A DNA stretch of 64,000 bases from the NCBI RefSeq assembly GCF_036417845.1, contig NC_089979.1, positions 122,049,415 through 122,113,414 of the forward strand. The letters are read 5' to 3'. The notes below the pieces were generated by a model, which saw only the letters and a list, made by a program, of their open reading frames with translations, made no database searches and was not told the origin of the DNA. This stretch comes from Apteryx mantelli (lineage: Eukaryota > Chordata > Aves > Apterygiformes > Apterygidae). The position numbers and the translations under genes were made by a program. Positions 28,701-43,700 of this stretch are shown one piece after another. The number at the start of each line of letters is the position of its first letter. Position 1 is the first letter of the stretch.

Positions 28701-31700
28701 TGAACTGGATATGTCAGCTGAACTTGTGGAACAGAATTGACTTGTCAGTCAACTGCGTTTCATCTCAGGTATGCCTAGACTTCAGCAAGGAAGAAACCGT
28801 TGTACGTACTGATTCCAGTATGTTTTTCCACACCTTTTGAGACAGAAGGGTGCTGCTTAAGAAAGTATGCCAGCAACATGAAAAGAAGAATTAGCTGTAA
28901 AGCTGAACCAAAAAAGGTGACCCACAAGGAAGCAGAACACGCCTACCCTTCAATATATTGTGCTCTGAACACTTGCTACAGACAGGTCCCTTAGTGAGAG
29001 ATGCATATAGATATGACCTAGCATAGGTCTTTCATCTCTTCTTGCCTGAAGCAAGTCTACCGATACTCTTTTGTAAGAGCTAGACAAGAAGAAAAAGAAA
29101 AATCTACGATTTGGAACAAAAACATGTCCCTGCCAAACTTAGTACTAAAGCAAAGCATCCAGCCCTACCCCCAATCTGAGCCAGTACTGGGGACTAAAAT
29201 GAAACTCCTCACTCTGCAACAAGAGCTCACTAATAGGAGCTACAGCTTAATCAAAAGCAACACTCCTAAGGCTTTTCTTCTGCTTAGATTCATTACAGGG
29301 GCATGAATTTTTATACTTGTCAGGGTGGGGGTAGGGGACACGTTTTTAATCAGATTATTTTCAGCAGAAGCAAAGCAAAAAAGGCCTGTCTTCCTGTTCA
29401 GTTAGTTCCTGTGTTCACAAGTGATGGCACATGGATAACAGTGTTTTAATGCCCCCTTTCACCCAGTGACCCCAAAGCACTTTTACTTCCCTTAATGAAC
29501 TCAGCTTCACAGTAGCTTGACAGCTCTGTTTTAGATGGGAACTGAGAGAGAAATGAAATAGTTTAACTAGGCCATGCAGCAACACAAATTGACTCTTAAC
29601 AGCATGAAAAGTTATGCAACAGGCCACACTTGCTTTTGCACAGCATCCTGTCCCAGAGCATGTTATCGCTAGGGAGGTACCACTTCTCCCAAACTCAATC
29701 ACCTGCTCAGACACTATCACACAGGAACTTTCCGGCCCCAACTCCACTAAATGCTAAGTCAGCAGTGGCTAAAGGCCCTCCTTACCTCAGAGGCTCAAGA
29801 CCTACATTGCTGTTTACATTATTATTTTCTTGTAACTTCACCCTTCTTCCCCATTACCTTTGGGCAAGAAATAAATAAATAAAGTAATAGAAACACTGGA
29901 AGGTTGATCATCACAACACTTAGAGCCTGAATCACCTTCTGGGTTATGGCTGCAACATCCTCATTGCTTGTGCACACACACACTCCCCAGCTATATGCTC
30001 AGTTTCTTCCACTCCAGATGAGCATTACGGCATAAATTAAAGAACAATATGAAAAGAGGATATGCCAAATGCAAAAAAAAATCTTGCAGGAGAAACACAT
30101 GAACATCTGATTAAACAACCAATTCAGATCAATATGCTCCAGAATAGTAAGATCCCCCTACCAACGAGAAGAAAGGCCCACTGGAATAACAAATGATGAA
30201 TCACAACGACAAAGTCATCTTGGCAGAAGCTACGTGAAGTCTGTGGGGGACACAAACTACATAAAATCTATGGAGGCAGCATGAGTATTAGCCTGCTCTC
30301 AACTTCAGCCTCAGCAACAGCTGAATATTAATGTTTTGGTGCTAACAGACAGCATCCCAGTTCCCTGTGCCATCACTGCAGAGCACAAAGCACTCAAATC
30401 CTAATGCTAAGGGACCATTGCTCTGTTACAGTGAAGTTCCATCCCAAGATAGGCTCAGCTGAAATTCTCTTGGCATACGTTACATAAACAAGATACTACA
30501 GCACTCTTGCATGGGAGAACTAATTTGTTCCAAGTTCATGTTCTCCTGCCAATGTAGGATTGCACAAGATGAAGATAAGGGTGAGGGCTCAAGACCTTAA
30601 AGCCTCCCCAAGGAAGTACTTGACTTGAGGACCAGGTTTTTGCTGACCATGCATCAGCAAAACGACATTTTAGTGGATTTTATCGTAATAGATGAAACAA
30701 ATATTTCCAGAAAAAAAATCATGCCAGTGCCATCTGAAGACTGACTCACTACAGCTTGCATCAGAGAACTCACCCTACAACTGGTATCTTGAACGCAAGT
30801 AACTCAAGAGGACACTGACATTTCTGCCAAGCTAGATGTCATTAGTTAGGCAGTTCTTCATTCCCAGGCGACCTCAGTCTGTAGTTCATATTTTTATTTC
30901 CCTTTAGTGAGAACAAAAGAAGATAAAAAAACCCTTCCCTTTTCTACAAGCACAGTCAAGCATTTTTTCCCCCTTTTTTTCTTTAATTCAAACTATTTTA
31001 AGCACAGAGAACCTGTCTCTATGTTTTCAGAAATGGCCTAATGGCTCTAAAATATTTTTATAGACAGAAGGTGGAGGACAATCTTTGCAAGCAAGATGTT
31101 TTTACAAAACTGAATGGAAAGATATCAAGCTATTCCCATTTTGTTACAATTTTAGGAATCCACATGTGAAAGAAGATGTCAGGAGGGCACCAAAACATAT
31201 CAGTATTCTGATATATTCATCTAGCTTCATATTTCCCCTCCCCTCCTGTTTATACAGGAAGTTTGCTCCCAATTAGACTCAACTTTTCTAAACTAAATTA
31301 AGACTAAAAACTTTTGGGGCAGATACTTTACTGATGACTGGTATCAGTCCTTGCAATCTCCTGGCTCTCCAGACAGATGCTCTATTCATTGTCCTTCAAC
31401 AGCAACATTCCTCTGGGCCTTAATTTTGTATTTCAAGATTTTATTAGGCAAAGAGCCAAAAGGGAAGCCAGAAACTATCTTCTAGCTCTGTTTGTAGGGC
31501 AGATACAAAGAGGGAGACCTGGTTCCATGACTCAGTCTATAACAGAAAATGGAGAGAAGTCAAATGAACAGTTAGAAGGGGGATTTACCTCCTTCCAAAA
31601 AAAGAGGAATGCTATCAAGGAATTAAAAGAAATTTGATGCATAGTAAATTAGCAGATCTGGGTCAAGTAGCATTTAAAACCTAGCTAAAAGAATGAATTG

Positions 31701-34700
31701 GGGGGGAAAAATACGGTTCTCTAACAAGTCCAATACGAGAGTAATGATTCTGCAGATCTAAGGACATGAGGTAGTTTGGTTTTTTGCCTTTTTTTTTAAG
31801 TGTTCCCCTTTGATCCGGCTGTTTAATGTGTTTTTGAAAATAAGAACTTCAGCAGAACACAAACATCAACTCTTCTCTTGCAAAACACCTTGGAACCAGT
31901 ATGACTGAATGGATGTCAGAGGCAGCAAAGACACAAGAATAAAAATTCCACCTTCAGGACATAATCTGCTGCCAACTTCAGGACAGAGGACAAAGTTCAC
32001 TGCTCTTTGTGCCTGATGTTACACACCTCAAAGCGCTCTGATTTTTGTTACTTCAGAGTGTGCTTTTCTACCATTGACTTTTCCAAGAATAACTCCCAAA
32101 GCCCTACGTAGTCTGTCTCTTACACAGGTATTTACAGTAAGAGAAGTACAAGACCATACTTGAGGCATTTTTTTTTTTACATTGTTCATATTGTGTCAAT
32201 TTGTGCAATAGATTCCTTGATCTTATTTTGTCCCCAACTTCCTCTCTTTCCTACATGACTTCTGGTTTGTCTCCACCATAAACTCTGTGAGCAGGAATTG
32301 TTTCTGGAGCAGTTACACATGAACAATAAATGCTATTCTTGTTGTACTTGGATGTGGAGCTTACCTGTTTGCTATCCTGTTTCTAGTCTGGAAGATTAAG
32401 TCTAATAACCAAATAACCCTAATAACCCAAATATCATCCCCAGTAACTGAGGCAAGGGCTCAAAAATAATGCCATTCAATTTAAAGAATCAACAGGGTCA
32501 CATGCTTTCCAGTATGGCACGTCCCGTCAACCAAACTCCTGCTTTATCGCTTTTCAAAACAATGAAGCTTGCCCTCATGCCTTTCCTGTGCCTTGTTCTG
32601 AGGATATATTCTCTTCTCTTCCCTTTTCTCTTGCCCAGTGAGTTTATTTTCTGCATCCTGGCACATACCTACACTGCTTCTCTCCTCCCTCAAACCCAGC
32701 CCCTACCTTTTTTAATACATGAAACCTTCCTCATATAATTTGTATAGATTTCACACATGCTGCACCAGCTCTTTTCCACTCTCCTGTTGCACAAAATCGC
32801 ATCCTAGTTACCCAGCCACAGATGACAACCCAGCCATCCTTCCAGCTGAGCATGAAAGCAGAAGCTCTAGCCAACTTTTCCCCTGCTTCCTCCCTCCCTG
32901 CCTTCAGAGCATTTAGAAAGTAGCACCCAAGAACAGCCTCTCCCTTGGAGAAAAAATAAAAAACCTCAGAAACCAGCAGAACCCATCGCAGACACCAAGT
33001 AGAAGCACTGCCTAAGTCACCACACATTCAAGTCTCAGCTAGTTTTTCCTAAGGAGAGAAGCAGCCTGACACTTCACAAGCTTTCTTGCTTTCTCTACAG
33101 CCAGTAGATCCCACCCCTACTTCCTCCCCTCATCCTCCCCTGCCTTAGCCACACAGGGCCTTCTTTCCAACAGAGCAACAGTTTTAGGTGCCTATCAATG
33201 CTCAGGTTCGCTTTGGTGGTTGGGGCAAGGCAGGTAAGGTCCAGATGACAGAACTTGGTTTCTCCCAATACCAACACACTTTATAGTCACGTTTAGCACA
33301 TTCCTGCCCAAACACAACAAAATCAGCACCGAGCTCTGGAGGTTACACCAGGTCTGCTCCATTTCAACCCCTTTCTCAGCAGCTTCCAGCTGCAGCCATT
33401 AGCAGCTCAGCGTTTTGCTTTGTCAAGAAGATAAAGCAGATACCCAAACTCTACAATATGTTTTCAAGCAATTACAACTGTTGATAGCAAAGAACAGGGC
33501 TCGGAAAGGCCATTATTAATGAGGGAGAACAGCACAAGTCTTTTGCTGCTGAATGGATTATGCCTGCCTGTGGCTGCTCCTGGACTGAAGAACACGTGCA
33601 GCTGTGGCTGGGAAGAAACAGATTTTGCTAGATTCACATGGCTGATATGCAGCTCAAGACATATACCAGTGTCAGCCAAATGCCTACACTTAAGACTTTA
33701 TTAATAGCCCAAAAGCAATGCAACCAGTATATGCTATCCAGCTACCAGCATAAGCTTATAAGGCAGAAAGTTCTCACCTGCTTGGCCACCCTCCGAGCTT
33801 CCCAGTAAGGTTTGGAGTCTTCTACAGCTTTTCCAATCTTCTTTACCAGCTCATCCAGTTTTACCGTGGCTTCAACAAGCACCGAGCGAAACTTCTGGCG
33901 TGCATCCTTCAAAATGTTGGGGAGTAGGGGAAAGGAGAGAAAGGACAAAGAAGGATTAGAGCTTTAAAACTGCTAATTCTCCTAGTTTGTTCCTATCCGC
34001 ACATTGCTCTTTAGATTCAGACACAAGCCAACACATTCAAAACAGTTACTGTTACTTGGATTAAGCCAGAACTCTTCAGTAAAGGTAATAACAGGGACCC
34101 AGAACTGCATCTGAAAACTAGCATGCTGTATGTCGAATCTTTGTCTTCCAGAGGCAGTTTTTATACAAAGGCTGCAATAGCCTGTGCTAGATGTCACCAC
34201 TGGCAGGGTTTCTCAGAGAGTTCAGAAAATGACTCAGTGGAAGGCGGACAGCAACATAACAAGTTCTGAAAGGGAGTTAAGAGGCAAAGACACCTCCTCT
34301 ACTGTGTTGTCCTGTAGCTCAGGATGGTTCAGGAGCATGGATAACACCTTCAGAGGGTCCGAGTTTGTCCTTACCCGTTCCAGAGGACACTTCTCAGAAG
34401 TCTCCCAGAACCTGCTCTGACAATTTAGACAGCTGGATATTTACTAAGGATTTTCAAAACAATTTCCAGAATCCTACTCACTGAACCTCTCCTCTCAGGA
34501 AACAGAAGTGGGCTACCAGACAGGCCCAGTCCCACTGCAGGCTGACAGCTCAGCTGTTACCAGCTTCAGGAGGAACCAACATCCCTCAAACCTCTGCATG
34601 AGTCCCAGCCCTCAGTCATGTTCCCAGAGACACCATTTCACAGAGCAAATAAGGATGGACAGGACCTGCTTTCTTCAGCAGAAAGAATTGGACACTTCCC

Positions 34701-37700
34701 ACATGGCAGTGGTATCTGGTTTGTATCAATGGGTAAAGACTTCCACTTTCCATTTAACTGTAATTATTTATTATTTTTAAGAAAACTAAATTCCAGCTAT
34801 TTCCAGACTGGCTGAGCCCTCGTTATGTCAGTAGCTGAAGCAACTAAAATCCCTTTTCCATTCCACTGAAATTTCCAGACCTTTAAGCAAAGTGATCCTG
34901 ACTCCAATCTCAGCATCCAAAACAAATTCTAAATCAATGTAATTATATCAGACCGAGAGAGATGCAAATCAGCCTGGGTTCTGGCCCTGGATTTAAGGAG
35001 ACCAAGAGGAAGGGGCCACGTGAGCTCTTGACAAGCCTTGTAATTCTAATTAGAGAGCAGGATTTAGGCAGACTGCTGGAGCAACATGCTGATTATCAGG
35101 AAGCAGCTGGCTTGAAGAAGTGCTCTAATTCTGCAGGTTTTTGTCATTATTTTTGAGGATTTCTAGAACACACAGCTGTTTATTCATTGGAAGAATTAAA
35201 ATATATTGGAACCTACCACTGCCTTCACAGAAGCAGGCAACAACCACAACAACACATTAGTTTTACAGAAAAAGAAACACAGTTCAGTAAAAGCTGAAAA
35301 AAGCCTTTTCAGTGTTATCTAAAACCTTAACCAGAATTGGTAATGTTTTTGTCCAATGCAAATAGTTTTGCATTCTTAAGACACTACAGTTTGTTCTAAG
35401 GAAATATTCAGAGGGATAAAAGAGTCAAAATGGAGAGTTAAACCCACATTAATTTGGTATTCTGTTAACTCCAATCCAGTAAATAATCTCTCTTCTTAGA
35501 AAAGGCATATAGCGCATCCATTCAAGCAGTATGCAGTGAGTCAGTGAGTGTCTCAATGACAAAAGGTTGAGCATTGCTAATTAAAGTACTGAACAATATA
35601 TGGTTCACTGCTCAAAATGAGTTTCACAGAAACTGAAATAAGACTGCAAGCACGACTACTATACTGCAAGAAAAAATTTAAGTACCGAAGTATATTTAGC
35701 AAAAAATTATTTTCCTACAAGCGCAAGAACAAAATTAAAAACTCATTTTTAAGTAAGAGTGCCTGAAGGTTTGTTTTCCTTTTTCTCCATGAAAGCTGTA
35801 TAGCTGGATACTAGTTGTGGATAGTGAATAGTTTAAGAAAAACATAAATGTGTATGCATTAAGTAAAAAGAGCCCTATGTAGTGACATATCAAAAAAGTT
35901 CAGTTCCAATGTCCATAAGACAAGCACTTGAAACAAAGAGACCTATCAACAGCAACTTGGCATTATCACTAACAAATCTGTGTATAGAGACGCAACCCAA
36001 ATTTATTCCTGCACTAATTACATGTACTCTTATCCCACAGGAACACAACAACTGGTCTCCACCTGGAATTAAAAAGACAAAGCAAAACCAAAACAAAAAC
36101 ACCCAAGCACAGAGCAGTCACACCGACAGCAAGTCTGGTGAGAATCCATGGATCTCCCACCAGCTGGGACAAGGTGCATCCCAGTTACCAAACTGCAACT
36201 AATCCTCTCACTGGCACCTCAGGCACAAGTCTCGTAAAGGCTTAAGTACATGCTTAGTTTTACCCCAAAGCACAGCACCACTTAACACTATAGCTACAGT
36301 TAAACAAAATAGGAAGCTTCAGCTTAAGAATATACTGGAGTGAAGTTGCACTTTTTATTTTCCCCAAAAGATGCCAGCTCTGTATTTTGAGGCTTCATCT
36401 GGGGCCTACCATCCTCATTTTTGCCAGTGGAGAGCAACAATGAAAAACAAGAAACACCAAAACTGTATACCTGTGTCATCCATCACATGCTGTATTTCAA
36501 AAGGCATGTTTACCCTCCGGCGCCTGTCAGGAACAGAAGCCTACAGGCTCCACCACCTCCTGCACGGGAGAACAAGCAGACGCTCACACTCCGCTTGGAT
36601 TGGTCACATCCACATGTTTCCAGTCATCTCCTTTGGACTCACCAACAAGGTGCCAAGGTCTCTCAGAAGGGATAACACCATTCCCAAGCCCTCTCCTCTC
36701 CTGCACTGCAGATGCACTGCTTTTACTATCCATTAGCCCTGTTGAGCAAGATCAAACCATTCCCATGTTAAATATCCCCATCCGTGTTCCAGTTTTGCAT
36801 CCCCCCATGGCAACCTAGTGCATTCCCACCAACCAGCCTCCTCCATCTGAACCAATTCAGCTCTCATGGTCTCAGCGACAGCAGCTCTGTCTGGGAACTG
36901 CGGCACCATCTCCCATGATCGCAGGTACAGCTCCCTCCTGCAAACACGCAGCCAAGCTCAGAGCACCAGCGCTGCCACATGCCGGCAAGACTTCTGGAGA
37001 AGACAGCACCCTTGGGATAGTGCAAAATTCCCCTGGCACCCTCATCCCTTCCCGGGGGAAGTGTAAGTAAGAAATACAGATGTAGCAGCTATTTGTACTA
37101 TTCACAAGAAACAGGGGAGGACAGAAACACCAAGACAACTTCACCAGGAGCACGGGCTTGGTGCGTTCACCGCTCATATGACCTGACCAGTGCACCTGTG
37201 CTCCACAGGAAGGATGGGCCTGTGGTCAAGCCAGTAACTTGGGAATCAATCCAACACCTTGCTCTATGACCACCTTGCTGTGCTTCTGTCAGCAAGACAC
37301 TTCACCAACCCACATGTGTAGTAGTTTGAAGCTATAAATCCTCATAACAGTGTTTGTTCCAAGGACACACTTCAAAAACTGAGGAGTTCAAGGACAGCAC
37401 ACTGGTGAAGTCCACCTATGGTCCCCAACATTAGGGAAGCCTTGCATCTGTGTTAAGAAGTCAGCTGCACCATCTTAAAATTACTTAGCAAGTCGCCCAG
37501 CATGGTGTGCCTCCTTAGGAGTGCAACTATTTAACTGACAAGCTCTTGCTTCATTCAGACCTTTATCTAGTGTGCATGCATGTTGCAGAAAGGAAAAGAC
37601 AACAATTCCTGCAATTCGGTAGTGTTAGCAAAACAGAGGCAGCACGGTGTATGCCACGCAACCTTTTCTAACAAAGCCCAAGCATTTTCTGGCTTCTGTC

Positions 37701-40700
37701 TTTCAGTCCCTCCAAAAAAGATGCTTTCCCAGCACAAAGGCTAGTCATTGATGAAAGCAAGTATGTAATCTCAAGCACAAACTCACCATTTCTGTGCTTT
37801 ATGGAAAAAACACATGGTTTTGTTTTTCTCATCATTATAGGAAAGAAATACATACACAGACCAGGTAAATTGCAACAGAGAAACAAAGCAACTGACAAAA
37901 GACATCTCAAATGCCCAAACAGCATTTGAAAAGCACACTTTCCCCCCTACTCTGTCATAAGGATCTTCTGTGGCTAGTTTAGGAACATCATGTTTCCAAT
38001 TTTGCAAACAGAAAGGTGATATTGAAAGTTGACTGGCTAATACATTCAATGCCTCTTCTCTCCTATTTGCTCAAATGAGACCATGAGAAACCTTCTTTTT
38101 AAAGATGGTCAAAAGTTGATTAAGGCGCTTCACTCTCAGTGCATGTTGCAAGGTGCAAAAAGAAAAGTAATAGTCAAAAATTCTCACTTGACATGATAGT
38201 CCCTTAAAAACTAGACCATGACATAAGAGATTCTGTCCTACACACACTCCAGGCTAGACCAAAAAAAATGCCAGCAGGCACAGCGCTTAATGCATCTCAT
38301 GTGGGTAATTGCAGTTTACTTCTCAACATCTTTTCCTAGGGATGTAAGAATTCTCTTCCCATAAACTTTTCTCCTGGAAATCCTCAGCACAAGCGCAGTT
38401 TTAGTGAGCACACCAGGCTTCTATCCCGTACATGCTTTTGCTGCCATAGTCCATTATGAAAAGCAGACTTTGTTTCCAGTAACATGCTGTTTGTTGAGCA
38501 GGGATCTGAAATGCCAGGAGGGACCACACCTAACAATAGACCATTCATACAGCAGTATTTTGGGGATTCCACTCTCAAATGAGGAAAGGAACAAAAATAC
38601 CATTTTGCACGTAAACTGTACCTGCTAGAGGATAAAGCATGCTTGTTTTGCCTTTCTGATGAGTGATGGTGATGAGCTGGTGTCAGATGCCATACCACAG
38701 GCAAATTGCTACTTCTGCTCATCAAAAGAAGTGTGAATTTTCAAACAATTTTCTTTTTGAAGGAACTTAAAATATCAACAGGGTATGAATCACCTTAGTA
38801 CCAAGTGCATCCGAATTTCATTGACAGAGGTTGCTCTGTGACCATCCTGCCAACTCAGCATGCAGAACCTCCTGACAGCCCATTACCCCAGCTTGGGCGG
38901 TGCGTGGAAACCGAGACGGTTGCCTGACATAGAACCGTCATCCCTTTCCAAGAGGCAGGCAGCATTCAACCCTGCCTTCCTCTGCTGGAGAGACCTACCA
39001 GCCTTGAAAGCTCACACTGTCCAAGTTACAGACGTCTTGTGTGAATAGCAACAACTCTCAGGTGTGAGAAGCAGGTAGGCTCCCCAGTCATATCAGACAC
39101 ATAGGCATGTACCCAGATATCTACCTCGGAGCATCAAGCAGGTTATGGAAGTTTTTAAATATCTAATCGGCACCTGAGCAGTTCGAATAAACCAGAATAA
39201 ACCTCCAACCCTTGAAAAAAAGTGTAAAGAAGGGGTTAAGTAAACAACTCGCTTCATTTTTTAAGCAAGGGGAAGACACGTTCTTACCACAGAGCTACTA
39301 ATTTGCCATCTAAGAACAATTAAAATTGGTGTTTGGAAGTTGCTCTAACCTCCTTGCAGACCGTTACAGATTGAGACTACAAATACACTAGTATATTTTG
39401 TCTTTTAGCCCTCTTAAAAGAAGGGGGAAGGAGAGAGAGGGAGGGAGGGGAACCGGGTGGTCCCTCCAAAACACACTTCTCTGGCTAACCCTTCCTCTCC
39501 CCCTTAAGCTAGAAACCCAATTCTGCTTCAAAAACATAAACCATGTTGTAAAGTCCTTTGACTCATTTGGGCCACAAAGTCTTTCCGGAGCTAGCTTTCC
39601 TTACTCATCTATGGGCAAAAGCAAACGGAAGAACAACAAAGACCACACGCAATCCACATGCAAGAGCCATTTCCTATGGAAACGGGCAGATTATAAAGAG
39701 ACACGGAAAGGGCTGCTAACACTCAACAAATTTATCATGCACGCACATCACAGCCAGCCCAAAAGCCAGCACAAGCACCAGTTGGTGAGCTCATTCTCCA
39801 TTATCTGCGCACTCTTTTATGGGACGCTGGAAAACGCTGCACGTGGATGCCGATAAGGAGGCAGTTGTCTCTACAGAAAAGAGTTCCCGCAGCCCGAGCA
39901 GGCGTGCTCAGAATGAGATTGCTACCGCCGACAGGCCATTTTTCAAAAACTTGGAAGAATGAGGCTACGTAAAGGTTACTTGAAATTCTTGGGTGGGACA
40001 GGGTCCTTCCTGAAAACCTGAAACCCCCAAAATAAGCATATTAACAGAAAAGTGAGGAGAGCAACTCCATAATAAAACAGCCCTTCCCCTTCTGAGAGGG
40101 GCTCAAATGCTGCCAAAGCTCACGAGTGAAAGAGCACTGTGACCGATATACCGCTTTTCTTTGACCCTATCCTACACCAGCCCAGAGTGATCTTTAAGAT
40201 AAACCCCGGACTAAAAGTAACACAAAGCCTTGCAGATCAGGATTAGAGCATCCAGGCAAGCATATCAGAAGGATTCTGCTCAGGCCCTGCTTGTAACAAG
40301 CAAGGCTGAAAACAGCACTATTCAGATCCAGTTTTCGTGCACAGTCATCTCCCCTTAACACAGCTTAGAGACACTGGCAAGCTTTTAGCCCCCGCAATGC
40401 AGAAACTCTCTAACAAAAAACACATCTGGGATTGCTGGAATTCCAGTGGTAATTTTAATGGTATGTACTGTATTTCTCCCCATGTAATGTTGCCGGAGGG
40501 TCCCTCAGGAATCTGTTATATCTGAATTGTATTTTCAGGAGCTGGTCAAAGACATGTGCAAGTTAGCTAGGTGGGTGGGTCATGCACTCTGTTAAGTACA
40601 TTTGCAATTCCTGATCTGAGTTCAGGAGACGTATTTCCAATAAACAGGAAAAAAGCTCAAGTAGCAAGGCACCACTCTAACTTGCATTTGGCCGAAACGT

Positions 40701-43700
40701 ACTTGCATCTCCACTGCAAGATGTTTCCTGCACTTCTTCACAGAAGCTTCCAAGATAAACAGGGACATTAGGGAAGACAAGTGTTAAATCCCTTGGAGGA
40801 CCCTTATCATCCTTTTGCTGTGTCAGTAATGCTCAGTGTTGCACTTAGTATGAGCAGCATTATGGATTTTCAATCAAGCCTAATCAAAGATTCATTAACA
40901 GGCAATACATTAAAGCGACATATAACTACCAGTCACTCAGTGCCCTTTATCAGCTCCACAAGTCCTGAACAGCCTGTGAGCATCAGCAGGTCAGGATATT
41001 TCTCCAGGGTTTAATGCGATAAGTCAAAAGAGCAAAAAATGAGTAATTACACCAACTACAAAAATAGATGTAGTTGATTTCACCGTATTTTTCCAGTCAT
41101 GCCACACTCATCAACCAACACTTCTCACATGGTGGTTTGGGTGCAGAACCTCCCCCCCCCCCTTTTTTTTTTAAAGAAGGCAGGCTTATCAACTTAAACA
41201 GGATTCCTCCTTTTATCACCTCTCTGTGCAGCCAACTCCAATATTATCTCCATCAGTCAAACACTGACATGTCTGTGGATACCACTAGAGCATCTCAGAA
41301 CCCTAGAAGCATCCACTGATTTAGCCCCCTAACAGTCCCATTAGGTAAGAAAGGAATTTTTACTTCCATTTTCAGATGCAGACCTGCAAGCCCAGAGAAG
41401 AAAAGCCTGACTTTTCAGAGGCATTTAACACCTACAGCTTTTTTTCCTGTTAATGGGAACTGGAGACAGTCAGCAATTTCAGCAGTCCAGTTGTGCAAAG
41501 CTCCAGGCAGTCCAAAACAGACTTGCAAAATTTAGATACCACAAGGTTATTCTTCCTGCTTATCAGACAGTACATCAAATCACAAAAACATGGTATTTTT
41601 TTCTGAATTTCCTTCACAAAAATACCTTCTACTCAAACTCTCCAGTTGCTTTTTCAGATTATTCTGAGAAGATTCAACAGTGAAAATGCATGAGCCACAA
41701 AGCAATACCACAAGATGCTGCTTGCTACTTTCCTGTAAATAGCCTGTTGATACTGTCTGTGTTCCCATTAAGGTCAACTATGATCAGAGATTAAAAATAT
41801 GAAGGAAGTAATAATGTAAGAACAGGATAAATATAACCCCATTGTCTGGTAAAAACCATCTTTCTGCTAATGAAATATTCTGCAATAGTGGCAACAGTAC
41901 AAATTAGGAAGGGGCAACAAGAGGTACCCACCAAGCAGCTAGTAAGAGTCAAAAAAGCAAATCTTCAAATGCAAATCCAACATGGCTTTCCAAGAAGCCC
42001 ACATTTTTTAGCAGCATTCAAGGGCTCTAGAAGTCTTTGAAAGAGAATTAGCTCAATTCTAAACTTCTGCTTCAAAATTCTGGATTTATTCCTGTAAGGC
42101 TCCTTTGCAGAATTCTCTCTTCTTGTCTATAGTGTGAACGTTGGATTTTTTTCTAACCACGGGGGAGGGTTTTTTGTAAAATGTCTTTCCTCTAGAAACT
42201 TTTCAAGTCCATTTAAAATGCACTTGTCAACATGTATATAAATTAAGGCTCGCTTACACCATCCAACTGTGTTGGTCCTTCAAAATTTAAGCAGATCAAA
42301 AGTAATGAAAATCTTTCTGGATGAACAATTATACAGTTGCATGATACCACAAACTGGCTTCAATCCAATAAGATTTTGGATGAAAAGCGAAGGAGAAACA
42401 TTCATGAAGACACACTGTTGACAACCTTTCAATTTAATTCCATCAAACACTGCTTATAGTAATTACTACAGACAGATCTGAGGAAAACATTTAACAACAC
42501 AGAGGTGGACAGCACCATATAATCATTTTCTGCAATATCTGAAAGTATTTCTTACATTAAGTAAAGTAAGCAGTAACATAAAATAAAGCTAATGTGCAAA
42601 GACTTTTCTTTTACTTGCAGTGGCACTGGTGAAATTTATACTCAAGAGGACTTGGCATTTAGAGCTCAGCATATGTCTCATGCAGAGCAGCCACCAATCT
42701 CCAGGTTCTGCAAACACTTGAGCATATAAATAATTTTAAGCAAGTGATGAAGTCCCACCTTAGTCATTGGGACTTACTTCCTGAGCATGTATTTGCATTA
42801 TTATTACTATTCCATCTGCTTCATAATACACTCTTAATGCAACGTTATGACAAGATTAATGAAGTTCAGGCAACTATCCATAGCACCATCTTTCAATTTC
42901 AGTACCTCAGCATGAAATAGGTAGACTGAAAAGACAGACATATTGTCAAGCTAGTACTACTCCTGAAGAAACCTGGAAACCATTTAATTGGGACTGTTGT
43001 GACTAAACAGATCCACCAACATACTGTTTTTTAAAGTTCACTCATAAAATTTAAAACCAGCTAGAGACATTGAACACTTTTTGCAGGTGAAATATAGTTT
43101 AATTTTGCATAACAAACAGTCCTCCATTCCAGCAAGTTTATTCACCAATAAATTCACTGTGATCTACATGCCGTAAAGGACAGCAAATGGAAACAAGTAA
43201 GGAGTGTCTGTACACTGAAGAAAATAGCAGGGTTTCGTTCTGCAAGAAAAGGCTGCCAAGCTTCCACAGAACTTGGTAACCCAATTGCCTGTTCTCTGCT
43301 CTGCTTGGTGCATCAGGTGGCGTTATCCCAACCTCTTTAAAATGCTGCAGGCAACCACCCCATGCCCCAGGTAACCATCTCATGAAAACACACACACTCA
43401 CATGATTTACCCCAGTAGGTTTCAGGCCATCAGCAGCAAGATCTAAAAAATCAACACAGATTTTGGCATTTTGAAGATTCAGAATAGATATCTATAGGGG
43501 GACTTTTTGAGCTTATTCATCACTGCAATCTCTTTCACTGTGCTCTGGTGCAGTATTTAAAATAGTTGAAATTTCCCCTGAAATGTTACTATAACTACTT
43601 TGAATACAAAGTAGCACTTTATGAAAGTTTTCCCATAACTGCATATTCACTTTATGATTCCACAGGCTTTCTGATCTTCTGTATTTTGCAGTTAAAAGAA

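Larger units (their letters stand above)
13973..33777 (-). other. SH3BP5: SH3BP5 intron between exons 3 and 4, the largest
   Basis: GT-AG intron of 19805 bases. It carries the one clear CR1 insertion (about 20440-21215, opposite orientation to the gene), an A16 run at 16403-16418, a 'GTAAATGCAG' triplication near 21710-21752, and MIR/L2-like relics at about 29430-29625 and 32225-32350. Open frames here (for example 26272-26775 plus, 18086-18487 plus) show no recognised protein. Confidence 0.85.

Noticed and set aside
39398..39856. 152-codon plus-strand open frame in intron 2
   Set aside because: Lysine/histidine/serine-rich translation without a known fold or homologue; antisense within an intron.
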